Origin: Tilletiopsis washingtonensis
Lineage: Eukaryota; Basidiomycota; Exobasidiomycetes; Entylomatales
Length of the DNA: 64,000 bases
Assembly (NCBI RefSeq): GCF_003144115.1
Contig: NW_020312003.1
Span: 794,267 to 858,266 of the forward strand
Direction of reading: 5' to 3'
Translations under genes and position numbers: made by a program
The notes under the pieces: model-generated
Told to the model about the DNA's origin: nothing
The model's database searches: none
The model's input: only the letters and a program-made list of their open reading frames with translations
Part shown: positions 23,401 through 35,149 of the stretch, piece by piece
Numbering within the stretch: position 1 is the stretch's first letter
Layout of the letters: the number at the start of each line of letters is the position of its first letter

Positions 23401-25035
23401 GACAGCGCACGACTCACTGAGCATCGTGTGGAGCAGCGCGATCGTCTGCAGCGTCTTGCCCAGGCCCATCTCGTCTGCGAGGATTGCGCCCATGCCATCG
23501 TCCTCTGACGTGCCCGCATTCATGCCCATCACCTTCTCGTACAGCCACTTTACGCCCTCGACTTGGTGCGGGCGCAGCGCAGAGGCGAGTGTTGGCTCCA
23601 CGACGACGTCTACGACAGGCAGACCGCTGCAGGCACGCGCTTGTCAGAAAGGTCGCGAGCTGTACATCGCTCCGACGTACCGGCGATTGAACTTCTTCTG
23701 GTGCGCCTTGTCTGGACGCTTCATCACAATCGCTCCGGGCGCCAGAGGGTCATAGCTGGCGCGCGCGTATGAGCGTACGGTTGAGCATGCCAGCGTCGGA
23801 ACCCTCACCGAGGATGCGGCTCCTTGCCCTGGCCGGGGTTGGCGAGACCGCTAGGCCCGCGGCCCGCGCTCGCAACGGCCTTGTTTGGCGTGGGCACCGC
23901 ACGCGCCTTCTCGGCGGCGCGCGGTGTGCGTGCCGCCTGCTGCACTGGCTTGCTCTGGAGCACCGGCTTGGGCAGCGGCTTCGCTGCAGAGGCGGAGTCA
24001 GCTGGCAGTAGCGCAGAGTGCACGGCTGGCTCACCATAGAAGCTGTTGGTCGGCGCGGCAGCGAGACTGACGGCACGCGCTCCGCTTACTGAGCTGCTCG
24101 TCTTGGACGGCGCATCAGTGAAGCCCTTGCCGTTGCAGCCGCTGTAGTATGCTGAGGCAGAGATCTCCGTGTCGATCTGCACAAGGGATCAGCATCCCTG
24201 CGGCGCATACACCTGGCTCCACACTGACTTCGATCTGAGGACAGCGGTGGTCAGTCATGCAGGAACACGCAGGCGCTCTGCGAGCCCACTCACTTCTTTG
24301 CCGCCAACAACGAGCTCATCACCGGCTCCAACGTGCGTGGCATTGAGCTTGGCGTCCGTCGCCAGGCTGCAGCACGTCACGCTAAGCACGAGGGCGGCGC
24401 AGGTGTGCGGCAAGCACTCACTCTCTGAACGACTGCGTGCAGCGTAGCGTGCACTTCCCGCCGCCCTTCACGATCAGCACCGCGTCACCGTCCCACGTCT
24501 TGTGCTTTCTGCCCTGCGGCTTCCTCCAGTAGCACAGGTAGTAGCGGTCCGCGCCAGCAATGGTCTCGTTCTGCCGCAGGATGTGCTCGCGCGAGGGGCC
24601 CTTGGACGGCGTGGCGCAGGACTTAGACAGCGGGCGTCGCGCCGGCTGCACGGGCCCATCGGACAGCTCGTCCTCGTCCTCGTCCATGGGCTCGTCACGG
24701 CGGCTGGCCGGCGTCACGACGCGGCGGCTCGAGGAGGCGCTCGCTGCAGAGCGCCCGGCCGAGGAGCCTGCGGCGCGGCTGCGCGGCTGGTCGGGCGTGG
24801 CCGGCTCGCGCGCGGGCGGCGGCGCCTGCTTGCGGCTCACGACGCGCGCGCCGTGGTTGGCGGCGAAGATGGCATTGTCGACGTCCTCGTCGGGCTCGGG
24901 GCTGTGCGGCGAGGCCGAGGTGCGGCCGCGCTTGGCCGGCGACGCGGCGGCGGCGAGGCCCGAGGAGCGCGAGGCGGGCCGCTTGAGGAACGAGGGCGGC
25001 GCGAACTTGGCCTTGAGCTTGGAGAGCGGGTCCAT
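20422..25035 (-). CDS. RDH54: Rdh54/Rad54B-type SNF2 DNA translocase
   Basis: A minus-strand gene of many exons (about 15 or more short introns), starting at 25035 and ending at 20422. The N-terminus ([20 protein letters not shown]) leads to a disordered region and then the domain typical of Rdh54/Rad54B ([20 protein letters not shown]). SNF2 motifs follow: I ([12 protein letters not shown]), II ([11 protein letters not shown]), III (ILSGTPIQ), then motifs IV to VI with [38 protein letters not shown] and the [15 protein letters not shown] block. A cysteine/histidine segment near the C-terminus ([19 protein letters not shown]) is reminiscent of a zinc-binding tail. Family function: an ATP-driven translocase that works with Rad51/Dmc1 in homologous recombination and strips recombinases from duplex DNA. 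Exact exon borders were not all resolved. It is divergent from CDC23. Confidence 0.9.
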
Positions 25036-25307
25036 GCTGGCGTGCGGCGGCTTGGCCGGTGGGGTGCCGGCGAGGGTATGAGAGGGTGCAGCGGTCGAGA
25101 AGGTGGAACTGGTGCTGCGCCGCCGCACGCCGCCCGGAAGCGCGTCTTGCAGGACGCGTAAAGTGGAGCGCGTCGAGAGCAACACACGCCTCCCGCACGA
25201 GAGGCGTGCGCCGCCGCCCCGCGGCGGCAGGCCATCATCAATCAAGCCTGCCTCACCACCACATCCTCCCTCGTCGCGGGCTAACAGCGCTTCGGCTGCG
25301 CGGCACC
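25036..25307. promoter_or_regulatory. Shared divergent promoter, RDH54 / CDC23
   Basis: These 272 bp lie between two head-to-head starts of a recombination gene and a cell-cycle gene. The tract from 25180 to 25300 is less GC-rich and CA/TC-rich. I see no classic MCB (ACGCGT) pair; CGCGTC occurs near 25140-25170. Confidence 0.45.
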
Positions 25308-28067
25308 ATGTCGGCCAACTCGCTCTTCGAGGTGCGCTACTCCTTTCCCGACTCGGGCCCCGCCGAGGCGCGCAATGCGCTGCGCAGGGCTGCACACGAG
25401 CTCTCCGAGCGCGGCCTCAGCGCTGCCGCCTCCTGGTGAGTGCACAGGGCGTGCGCCAGCGAGCGCCTTGCTGATACGAGCATCAGGGCGCGCGAGCTGC
25501 TCATCTGCGTGCCGCGCGTGCCGTCTGGCGCATCCGCCGTCGCAGGCCCCAGCAGCGCCGGACCGTCGCACTCGGCCAACGGCACGCCGGCACGCGCGCC
25601 CTCGACGAGCCGCCTGTTCCCAGTGCACTCGACGCCGGCGCTGGGGTCCATGTACCTGCCGTCGTCGCCGGTCAGTCAGCTTGGCCTGCGGTCACATCTT
25701 GTGCCTGGTGGCGCTACGCCATCGTCACAGATCGGCGACGACTCGGGCCGCTTCCCCTCGCGTGCGCCGCCGAGCCCGCTCGCTCGGAACGCGTACTACG
25801 CCGACGGCGACGACTCCTCTTCGTCACTGGACCAGTCGCAGCAGGGCTCGGCGCATGTGCACTTTGCACCGTCGCAGGAGACGTCGCGACTCAGTGACGT
25901 CGGTAGTGAGGCTGATGCGGCAGGGCATACTGAGGACGACGAGGACGACTATCAGTTCGCGCGCGCCATGTTCGAGCAGCATCACTTTGAGCGCTGCGTG
26001 GCATGGCTGGAGAAGCGGCGCATGACGAGCGATCGGGCGGAGTTCCTGCGGCTGTACGCCAAGTACCTCGTGAGTGCAGGTTTGCGTCCTAGTTGCGGCG
26101 CGGCGAGACAAGAAGGATGGCGGAGCTGCGGCGTCTGACTCGTGCCGTTACAGATCATCGAGCGACGGCTTGACGAAGAAGGTGCGATTGTGTCGCCGGC
26201 CTCAGTAGAGACTGCGCTCCGGCAACGCACGTCCGACGGCCTGCTGGTTCTGCTCAAGGAGCTCATCGATCCGTCAGATCCGTATCTGCTGTACCTGTGA
26301 GTGCGCCGCAGGACTCCCAAAGAGGGCGAGCTTGTCTCAGAGCTTGCCTCTCGCAGCAAAGGCGTGGTGCTGCGCAAGTTCAACAAGCGCATCGAGGCGA
26401 TCGACTGCTTCATTCGCAGCCTCGAGCTGCTGCCGTACTGCTGGTCGACATGGCTCGAGCTGAGCACCGCGCTGGACCCCGAGGGCGAAGAGGTGAGCCG
26501 CTCGTGCCTCTTGCGTGCCAGTGCATACCTGACGCGCTCGGCAGATCATCGAGCTCGCCTCGCTGCTGCCCGACTCGTTCATGACAGCCTTCTTCATCGA
26601 CCACTACTGCCGGCGCGTGCTGCGTCTGCACCGCCACTCAAACGAGGTCGCACGCTGCGATGCGTTGCTCGCGCTCTTCCCCAACAGCCCGTACATCCTG
26701 AACTGCAAGGCGCACTCGCACTACATCGCAGAGGGTGAGCAACCCGTGCGCGCCAGCAAAGCGGCAGCGCTGACACCGCGACGCAGACTTCGCAGAGGCT
26801 GAGGCGCAGTGGGACGAGGCTCGCGCGCTCGATCCGTACTGCCTCGAGGGCGTCGCCGAATACTCGAACCTGCTCTTCGTGCTCGACAAGCCCGAGAAGC
26901 TGGCCTATCTCACGACTTCGCTCGTGGAGATTGGCCGCGACAGTCCTGATGCATGCTGCGCGCTAGGTAAGCTTTGCTGGCGCTGCAATGATCTGCTCGC
27001 GCTGACACTCTCGCAGCGAACTATCACACCATGCAGCTCAACAACCATCGCGCGGTCGAGGCACTACAGCGCGCCCTGCGCCTGGACCCCAGCTGTCTGA
27101 ATGCCTGGATTTTGCTCGGCCACGCCTACGTCGAGCTGCGCAACTCGCAAGCCGCGACGGAGATGTACCGGCATGCGCTGGGTACGTGTGCAACCGTCGA
27201 CAACTCCACCTTTGTCTGACTGCTCCTCGCAGATCTTGCACCGCACGACCATCGCGCGTGGTACGGCCTGGGCCAGGCGTACGAGCTCAACGAGTCGCCG
27301 CACTACGCGCTGCACTACTACCAGAAGGCGTGCGCGCTCAGGTGCGTCACTCCTTCTCGTGACCCGTCCTGCTCGTGCTCACGCGCCTCGCAGCCCGTAC
27401 AACGCCCGCATGTGGATTGGCCAGGCCGTCTGCTTCGAGAAGCTCGGGCGCACACAGCATGCGATCTCGAGCTACAAGCGCGCGCTGTCGCTCGGCGGCC
27501 AGGCGCCGGCGGAGCAGATCGACCTCATCGGGCACATCATCGGCGTGTACCAGAGCGCCGACGAGCACGTCGCCACGGAGGTCTGGCACCGCCGCATCGT
27601 CGATCTCGTCACTGCCTCGCAGGACGGCCCTGAGCCGGTGAGTCAAGTGCCAGCGCTACGCGCGCATGCGCTGATGCTGCCCACAGCTACCCTTCTCCAG
27701 ATATGCGCCTTCCTTCCTCGCCACGTCGCGGATGCTGCTGCGGGAAGCAGGCGCGCACACAGATCCGTCCGACGCGGATCCAGAGCCTCTCGAGATCGAC
27801 AGCGACATCGCCGGCGGCGCCGACACGACGGACGGCTCGGCGATGGAGGTCGACGACAGCATGGGCCCGCCCGTCGCGGCCCGTGCGCCCTCTCTCACCA
27901 CGGCCAAGCTGCATGCTGCCGCCAAGTCCAAGGCCGCCGCGGCGCGCGCCAACGTCGAGCTCGCCGGCGAGTTCCTGGCGCGCATCATTGCGAGCGGCTC
28001 GGAGCGCGCCGGCGAGGCCGAGGAGCTGCAGAAGATCATCGCCACGCTGCCGGGCGCCGGCGGGTGA
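25308..28067 (+). CDS. CDC23: Anaphase-promoting complex subunit 8 (Cdc23), TPR protein
   Basis: About ten exons run from the ATG at 25308 to TGA at 28065-28067. Apc8/Cdc23 is a TPR scaffold of the anaphase-promoting complex, the ubiquitin ligase that triggers anaphase; it helps bind the co-activators Cdc20/Cdh1. The short N-terminal helix region (MSANSLFEVRYSF) precedes a Ser/Pro-rich insertion of about 120 residues. Then come the Apc8 N-terminal TPRs (FEQHHFERCVAWLEKRR) and a run of canonical TPRs: KFNKRIEAIDCFIRSLELLP, ANYHTMQLNNHRAVEALQRA, AWILLGHAYVELRNSQAATE, WYGLGQAYELNESPHYALHY and MWIGQAVCFEKLGRTQHAIS. The C-terminus is Ala-rich and helical. The Ser/Pro insert between the N-terminal helix and the TPR array is longer than I expect for yeast homologues. 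It converges on the amino-acid permease with 137 bp between. Confidence 0.9.
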
Positions 28068-28204
28068 GATGCAGCAGGCCATCTATTGAGACTCTATGGA
28101 TCGTGACAGGATGTGACCGGGGTGGGGAGCGTGATTAAAAGTTTTAAGCGAACCTGCAGTGGAGGCGTCAGCGGCGTGCAAACATTCTCGACACGCCAGA
28201 CTAC

Positions 28205-30193
28205 TCACTGCTTGAGCGCGCGCATGACGGCATTGGGCTTCTCGGAGCGCGCCTCCTCGGCGTTGCACTCCTCGTCCATCTGCTCGAGCTGGCGGCGGCC
28301 CGTCTTGAAGTCAAGCTGCGCGAGCGGCAGGATGCGGCCCTTCTTGGCCCAGTCGAAGCCGGCCCACGTGAGGAAGAAGAGCGGCACGGGCAAGTACGTC
28401 GTGATGAAGACGTCCGTCGCCCAGTGGCCGCGGATGAACGTGGGGAAGGCGGCAAAGATGATGACGAGCGTGAACATGACGAGGCACAGCCAGCTGAGGC
28501 CCGGCTGCAGCGGCGCCACGTACGGCAGCATCGTCTTGCGCACGAAGCCCTGCGCCTTGAGGCCGTAGTGGAAGCGCAGCGACGTCACGACGATGGCCCA
28601 CCACGCCATGATGATCGAGACGGCCGAGAGCGCGTAGAGGTAGGAGAACGTGAGCGACGCGCCCACCGAGCCCACGCCGAGGTAGGCGAGCGGGCCGAAG
28701 AGCGCCGTGGCGCCGACGGCATACACCGGCACGCCGCCCTTGGTGCAGCGCTTGAACACGGCCGGCGCCTGGCCGTCGATGGACATGGCGTACAGCGTGC
28801 GGCTGGCGGCGTAGAGGTCGGCGTTGGCCGCGCTCCAGGTGACCGTCACGAGCACGGCGTTGACAATGTGCGGCAGCACGCGGATGCTCGCGGCGTCGAC
28901 GGCAATGACGAACGGCGACGCCGAGGCGTCGGAGCCGCTGGCGTTGAGCAGGCGCGGCGAGTTGTACGGCACGACCAAGCCGACGAGCAGCACGGCGAGC
29001 ACGTAGAACACAAAGATGCGGATAGCGACGCTGCGGATGGCGCGCGGGACGGCTGAGCAGCGGAGGAGTCAGTATAGCACGCACGGAGGCATCTCTCGCT
29101 CCACTCACCCTTGCGCGGGTTCGCCACCTCGCCGACGGCCATGCCGATGAGCTCCGTGCCCGAAAAGGCAAAGCTGGCCGAGACGAGCACGTTCCAGAAG
29201 CCGAGGAAGCGGCCCCAGCTGCCGCTGATGCCGCCGCTCGGCGCGCCGTCGGCGGCCGGCTCCCAGAGGAACTGCGCCATGGGGCCCGGCACGCGCCAGT
29301 ACTTGCCGCCGATGAACTCGCCGCTCGGGCCGCCGCCGAGGTCGATGACGAGCATCGTGATGATCAAGATGGTGATGGCGACTGGGGCGCGTCAGACGCG
29401 TGTGAGAAGAGCGACGTGCCGCGACACTCACTGATCTTGATGCTGGCCATGACGCTCTCGAGCTCGCCAAAGACGCGCACGCCGAGGATGTTGACGCCGA
29501 CGACGAGCACAAGGATGATGGACTGAAGAAAGGGTCAGCGGACGCACAACGCTTGGCAACACGCGTCACGCACAATCCAGATGGCCGGGTGCACGACCTG
29601 GTTCGGGTCCCAGAAGGAGATGATGAGCGCCGACGCAGTGATGCCGGTGGGCAGGCAGATCGAGTAGGAGAACTGTGTGAAGCGTCAGCGCAGACCATGC
29701 CGCAGCTCGCACTCCTCGTACTCACCCAGTACTGCCAGCCGAGCGCGGCGCCAAAGCCGGGCGAGACGAAGCGCGAGGCGTGCGCGACAAAGCCGCCGGG
29801 CAGCGGCAGGAACGTGGCCAGCTCGCCGAGCGCGACCATGAGCGCCCACACGAGGAAGCCCATGAGCGTGTAGCCGAGCAGCGTCGAGAGCGGGCCCGAC
29901 GCCGCGAGCGACGCGCCGAGGCCGACGAAGAGGCCCGTGCCGATGGTGCCGCCGAGCGCGATGAGGGCGATGTGGCGCTCCTTCAGGTTGCGCTTCACGC
30001 CGCCCGCCGCGCCCTCGACGAGGCCGAGGCGCTCGAGCTTGGCGCGCTCCTCGTCGTCCAGCGCCGACACCGACGAGCCGCTGCCGTGCAGCGACTTGGC
30101 GTCGCTCGCCGGCGCCTTTTCGATGTCGTCGCTCTGCGACACGCGCACGGGCGTGTGCGGCAGGATCGGCGGCGTGGGCGGTCGGGAGTCCAT
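28205..30193 (-). CDS. Amino-acid permease, fungal AAT/APC family
   Basis: Five exons on the minus strand (30193-29726, 29672-29574, 29522-29432, 29381-29109, 29052-28205) encode 592 residues; introns are 50-56 nt. The protein is a 12-helix H+/amino-acid symporter of the plasma membrane. The cytosolic N-terminus is followed by the family signature RHIALIALGGTIGTGLFVGL in helix 1, then PLPGGFVAHASRFV, the SASFAFSGTELIGMAVGEVA stretch in helix 6, and SAANADLYAASRTLYAMS in helix 8. These match the yeast YAT family (Gap1, Hip1 and relatives). Substrate specificity cannot be read from the motifs. Lysines in the N-terminal tail could serve as ubiquitin sites for endocytic turnover, as known in Gap1. 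It is divergent from the DHA1-type transporter with a 1.8 kb spacer. Confidence 0.92.
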
Positions 30194-32012
30194 GGTGGAG
30201 AAGGATGTGGGTGTCGAGACGGAGGCGGCTGCGCGAACTCGAGTGCTTTTGTGTGTGAGCGCCGGACACAGTCACACGAGCAGAACGAGGCGAGCACTGT
30301 GCCCAGGAACGGACAGCAGCACGCCATGCGCCCCTCGCCGCCCACATTCACCCGGCCTCGCACGGCCTGGACGCCGAGCCTGCGCCGCTCGTGGCGGCGA
30401 ACGAGCGGACTGACTCGGTGCAGCGCTTGGCTGCGTGTGTGAGGCGTACCGGAGGCCTGCGCAGAGGCCTCGCCTCGGCGTGCGAAGCTCGCTTCTTGCC
30501 GCACCTGCCGCGGCCCGACCTTTTTCTGGCGCATCAAGTCGGCGCAGCCCGGCGGGCGGGCGGGCGGGCGGGCGCACGGCCTCGGTGCCGCGGCCCAGAG
30601 GCCGAGCAGGGCGCCGCTCGCTGCCCGCTCGGACGTGGCGTGGGCCACGGGTCCAGGTGAGTTCGACGCTTCCTCTTGCTGCTGCAGCGAGGCGGGATGG
30701 AGGCCGGCAAATTTGCGAGCGAGACAGGCGCGCCGCGGCGCAACTCTCGCGCTCCGGATGTGGCGCACAGGACAGGCACCACGTGATGCGCTCCGCCGTG
30801 CCCCTGACCCACGCTGCTCGCCGCACCGTGCGACCACGGCCGTGGGAATGAGAGACCCAGGTCGACGCCCCGACGGCCGTCGAGGCAGGGTCTCTGAGAG
30901 GGTAGATCTGTGCGCAGGCTCAACGATACGATGTCTGCTCTAGCCTTGGCCGCGAGACACAGCCGGGACCCATGCAGAGCGCTCCCACGCGCCGTCGTTC
31001 GCCCTGCCCCAGATGCGTTGCTCGCACTGCGCCAAGCAGAACGGCAAAGACCGCAGCGAGGCTGAGTGTACGGCCGCAGCGGGTTGCTGGAACAGCGGCT
31101 GCTGCTGCCCACTGCCTCTGGTGCCAGTCCAAGAGCTCAGGCGAGAGATGGCAGTCCGTGGCGTCACGTGCACCGCATCATGAGCGCTCCGCACGCAGGT
31201 GTAGCAGCAGGGCGGTGTTCTTCGGCCTACAGCGTAGATGCTGCACAAGGGGCCTGCAAGGGTGCCGGCGGCTCCGGGGTCCGAGCGGCGGCAATCCCTG
31301 AGCGGCGCGCTGCTCACCGCGCGCTCGGCGGGCGCGCCGTCAGCGAGCATGACACGCTCACGGTGCGGCCGCGTGCCGCGCTTGCTGCTGATGACGCGCA
31401 ATCTGCGCCCACGCGGTGGCAGAAAGGGGCCGTGCCGCGCGCACCCTCTGCGGGAGATGAGATCGGGCGGCGTGGTCCTCACACCGGGCAAATTTGCCTG
31501 CTGCTTCCTGCTGGCTTTCGCAGGTGGAGGAGCAGCGTTGGCACGGTGCGAGCGACGGATCTGCGGGCGCTGCAGAGAGAAGCGCGGGACGCAGGTGTGC
31601 GCCGCGAGAGCAAGGCGCGTCACCGGCGACTCGGAGCGGCCGAGCCGGCGCTGCGGCCCGCCGCCAGTGTGTGCGGCTGCCGCATCGGCGTCAGCGGCGC
31701 GCCGGCGAAAAGCGCGCTGCGAGTAAGAGTGCGGATTCGCCGTGGGCCGGCGGCGCGATGCCGCACCCGCGTCCGTCGCTGCGCCATCTGCCGCCGTCAT
31801 GGTGCGCGCCTGCTGCTGACTGTGAGGTGCTGACTGGCGAGCGCACACTAACGCCGCCCGCGGGAACAGGTGCTGCTCGCTGTTCTCCCGTCCGCAGCGC
31901 CGGCACCTGGCCTCCGTGCAGCGCAAGCGAGCCCAAGCGCGCGCGCGCGCGCCCGAGTACAAGAACGTGCTGCGACCGGCCAGCGCCTCTCGCAGCACCC
32001 ACCACCGCAAGC
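30194..32012. other. Intergenic, 1.8 kb, between divergent transporters
   Basis: No credible gene; the long frames on both strands lack splice logic and domains. It must contain the promoters of both flanking permeases. The same palindrome GCAAATTTGC appears at 30707-30716 and 31488-31497, striking in such GC-rich DNA. A short alternating GC run sits at about 31937-31950. Confidence 0.55.
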
Positions 32013-34078
32013 ATGTCCGACCTCGCCGCGCACGACTCGCAAGCCACCGCCGCCGCGCGCACGCCGCAGGACCTGACGCTGCCGCGCCGCCCGTGGCGCC
32101 GCAGCACGACGCCGTGGGCGCGCATCGTCGAGGCGCACTACGACGGCGAGGGCACGCCCGAGAAGCCGTATCTCATCGGCTGGCTGCCGCACGAGCAGGA
32201 GAATCCGATGGACTTTGCGCCCGCGTACAAGTGGGCGCTCACCGTATTTGTCAGGTGAGCAGCGTGCGGGGCGCCGAGACATGCGGCAGTGCTGACTGCG
32301 CGCGCGCACAGCTTTGCAACACTTGCCGTGGCCCTCTCGTCGTCGGCCTACTCGGGCGCCACGCAGGAGATGGGCCGCGAGCTCGGCGGCTCGTCCGAGG
32401 TCATCACGCTCGGCATCTCGCTCTTTGTGCTGGGCTTTGCGATTGGTGAGCCGCGCAGCCTGCGCGCCTGCACCCTTCACGCTGACACGCCGCAGGCCCG
32501 CTCTTCTGGGCGCCGCTGTCTGAGCTCTTCGGCCGGCGCAACCTGCTCATCGTGTCGTACGCCTTCATGACGCTGTGGCAGGGCCTGTGCATTGCCTCGC
32601 CCAACATCGGCGCCATGGTCGCGTTCCGCTTCCTCGTCGGTGCCTTTGGCTCGTCGCCGCTCACCAACGCCGGCGGCGTCATTGCCGACACCTTCTCGGC
32701 CAACCAGCGCGGCCTGGCGATGAGCGTCTTTGCCTCGGCGCCCTTCCTCGGCCCGGCGCTCGGGCCCATCACCGGCGGCTTCCTCACCATCGGCACGGGC
32801 CGCTGGCAGCCCGTGTTCATCTTCCTCACCGTCTTCACGGGCCTCATCCTGCTCCTCGGCGCCGCCTTCTGCCCCGAGACGTACGCGCCGGTGCTGCTGC
32901 GCCAGCGCGCGGCGCGCCTCAGCAAGGCGACGGGCAAGACGTACGTCTCGCGCCTCGACGCCGGCAAGAGCACGGCGTTTGCCGACCAGATGCGCATCGC
33001 CCTCGTGCGCCCGTGGCAGCTGCTCTTCCGCGAGCCCATCGTGCTGCTCCTCTCGCTCTATGGTGCGTCGCCGCGTGCGCCTGCCGGATGCTGCAGCACT
33101 GACGCCGGCCGCAGTGGGCATTATCTACGCGCTGCTGTACAGCTTCTTCGGGGCGTTCCCGGTGAGTAGAAGCGGCCCAGGCACATGCGCGCAGAGGCTG
33201 ACGCGGTGTCCCCGCGCAGATCGTGTTCCAGCAGGTGCGCGGCTGGAACGCCGGCGTGGGCGGCCTGGCGTTCCTCGGCGTGCTCGTCGGCATGATGGCC
33301 GGCGTCGTGCTCGTCGTCGTGTTCTACAACCCGGAGTACGTGCGCATCGCCAGCCAGTCGCCCGGCGGCCTCGCGCCGCCTGAGGCGCGCCTGCGCCCGG
33401 CGTTCCTGGGCGCCGTCTCGCTCGTCGTCGGCCTGGCCATCTTCACGGGCACCGACGGCCCCAACATCCACTGGTTCGTGCCGATTGCCCTCGGCGGCGC
33501 GCCGTTCGGGCTGGGCATGGTGCTCCTCTTCCTCTCGATCCAAAACTACCTCATCGACGCGTACCTCATCTACGCCGCCAGCGTGCTCGCCGCCAACAGC
33601 GTCATCCGCTCGCTCCTCGGCGCCGCGTTTCCGATGTTCACGCGCTTCATGTACAGCCCCGTCGGCTGCCCGACGGCGACGTGCGGCATCCACGTGGGGT
33701 GAGTTGGGCGCCGGCCAGCCCTGCCATGCTCGCCGCTCACCTTGCCCCCCTCATTGCAGCCCCGGCATTGCCACGGGCCTGGCGCTGATCTGCATGCCCA
33801 TGCCGTTTGCCTTCTACAAGTACGGCGAAAGCATCCGGCGGCGCTGCAAGTACGCGGCACAGGCGGCGCAGCAGCTCGAGCTCATGCGCACCAAGTCGCG
33901 CAAGGCGCAGGGCGAGATCCCGAGCGAGGGCAAGGACGCCGTGGCGGAGAAGAGCGAGACGGAGCCGCGCACCTACCACAACACCGACACGGGCCACCAC
34001 AGCGACGAGTCGAGCCCGGCCACGCGCCCGCCGACGCGCTCGACGAGCGACAGCGAGCGCGACGTCGAGCGCCAATGA
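32013..34078 (+). CDS. MFS multidrug/polyamine-type transporter (DHA1)
   Basis: Six exons (32013-32254, 32312-32445, 32496-33062, 33115-33161, 33220-33698, 33760-34078) encode 595 residues. The protein is a 12-helix drug:H+ antiporter-like carrier of the plasma membrane. The N-terminal tail carries NPMDFAPAYKW, a fungal DHA1 hallmark (NP.NW...KKW). Helix 2 and loop 2-3 give GPLFWAPLSELFGRRNLLIV with the conserved E-x-GRR. Helix 5 holds motif C (GPALGPITGGFL). The C-terminal tail is acidic and Ser/Thr-rich. Relatives include Flr1, Tpo and Mdr transporters; the substrate is unknown. The segment just before the last intron (about 33660-33698) is several residues longer than in relatives, so that donor may be misplaced. 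Confidence 0.88.
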
Positions 34079-35149
34079 CCGGCTGGCCGGGACGCGCATT
34101 GCCTCGCCTCACACTCGCAGCAGCCCGCTCCGTATCACGCCTGCAGTGTTGTAATGTACCATCATGACTCGCACGTGTGACGTGCCGGCTGCTCCGCGTG
34201 TGACGTGGCGGCTGCTCCGAGTGTTCCGGCCTTGCCGTGCCACGCGGCCAGCATCAGAGCAGGCGCGGCGTCGAGCGGCGATCGGCGGAGCAGGCAGGCG
34301 CCGTGTCGCATCGCCTCATCGCGCCAGCCGTGTTGCCGTGCACCATCGTGCTGGACCGCGGCGGACTGCTGCTCGCGCACCTCTGCCTGCTCAGAGCGAG
34401 CGCAGCGCCGCGACGGAGCTCCATGCGCGCGGCTGCTCGCGCACGGCGCCGTAGCTGGTGCCCTGCTCCGGCTGTGCCAGTGCCGCCCGCTCCTCGTCGT
34501 CGTTGGGGCGCTCGAGCGAGGCGCAGAAGCTGCGCGGGCAGCAGGCACACAGCGGCGTGCAGCAGGCTGGCGCGTGTGGGGGTCAGCCGCGGCCCGTGCG
34601 CGCCAAAGACGCCACTCACTGCGCAGACGGCGCCACTGCGCATCGCCGGCGAGGCCGGCGCACACGTACGCCAGCGCCTCGGCGAGCGCGGCGAGCACCA
34701 TTGGTGCGGCCGTTGGGTGTGACGAGGTGCGCTGCGCAGCGGCAGAACGTGTGTGGTGCGCTTGTGGATGCGGCGTGGTGGAGGGGAGGCAGGGTCTGTG
34801 GCGTGGGAGCGGCGCCGCGACCCCGCTTTGCGGCCCGAGCAGAGAGCCGCAAGCCGAGCGCCTCGTCTACGCCTGCGGCTGCGGCATCCTGATGCTGCTA
34901 TGCTCTTGCACAACGAGACCGAGCATGCACCTCGCTGTTCGCGGCCCTGCACCTCAGACGGTGCCTGCTTGCTGCCCGCATCGTGCCGCGTGAGCTCTGC
35001 AGCGACGCCTCGCAACGCCTCGACGCCCTGAGACCTGCAACGCCTGGCGGCTCATGCATCACTCGGGAAGCATCGTCTTCTCAGGTGACACATGCGCTGA
35101 CGTCTCGCCTGTGCTCACCGCAACGCATTGCATTGCCTGCAGCCTCGGC
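34079..35149. other. Intergenic, 1.07 kb, between convergent genes
   Basis: No gene supported. A short direct repeat (GTGTGACGTG.CGGCTGCTCCG) occurs twice at about 34175-34222. Confidence 0.5.

Noticed and set aside
30940-32010. 356-codon minus-strand frame before the DHA1 transporter
   Set aside because: Same composition artefact; it covers the promoter of the transporter and resembles no protein.
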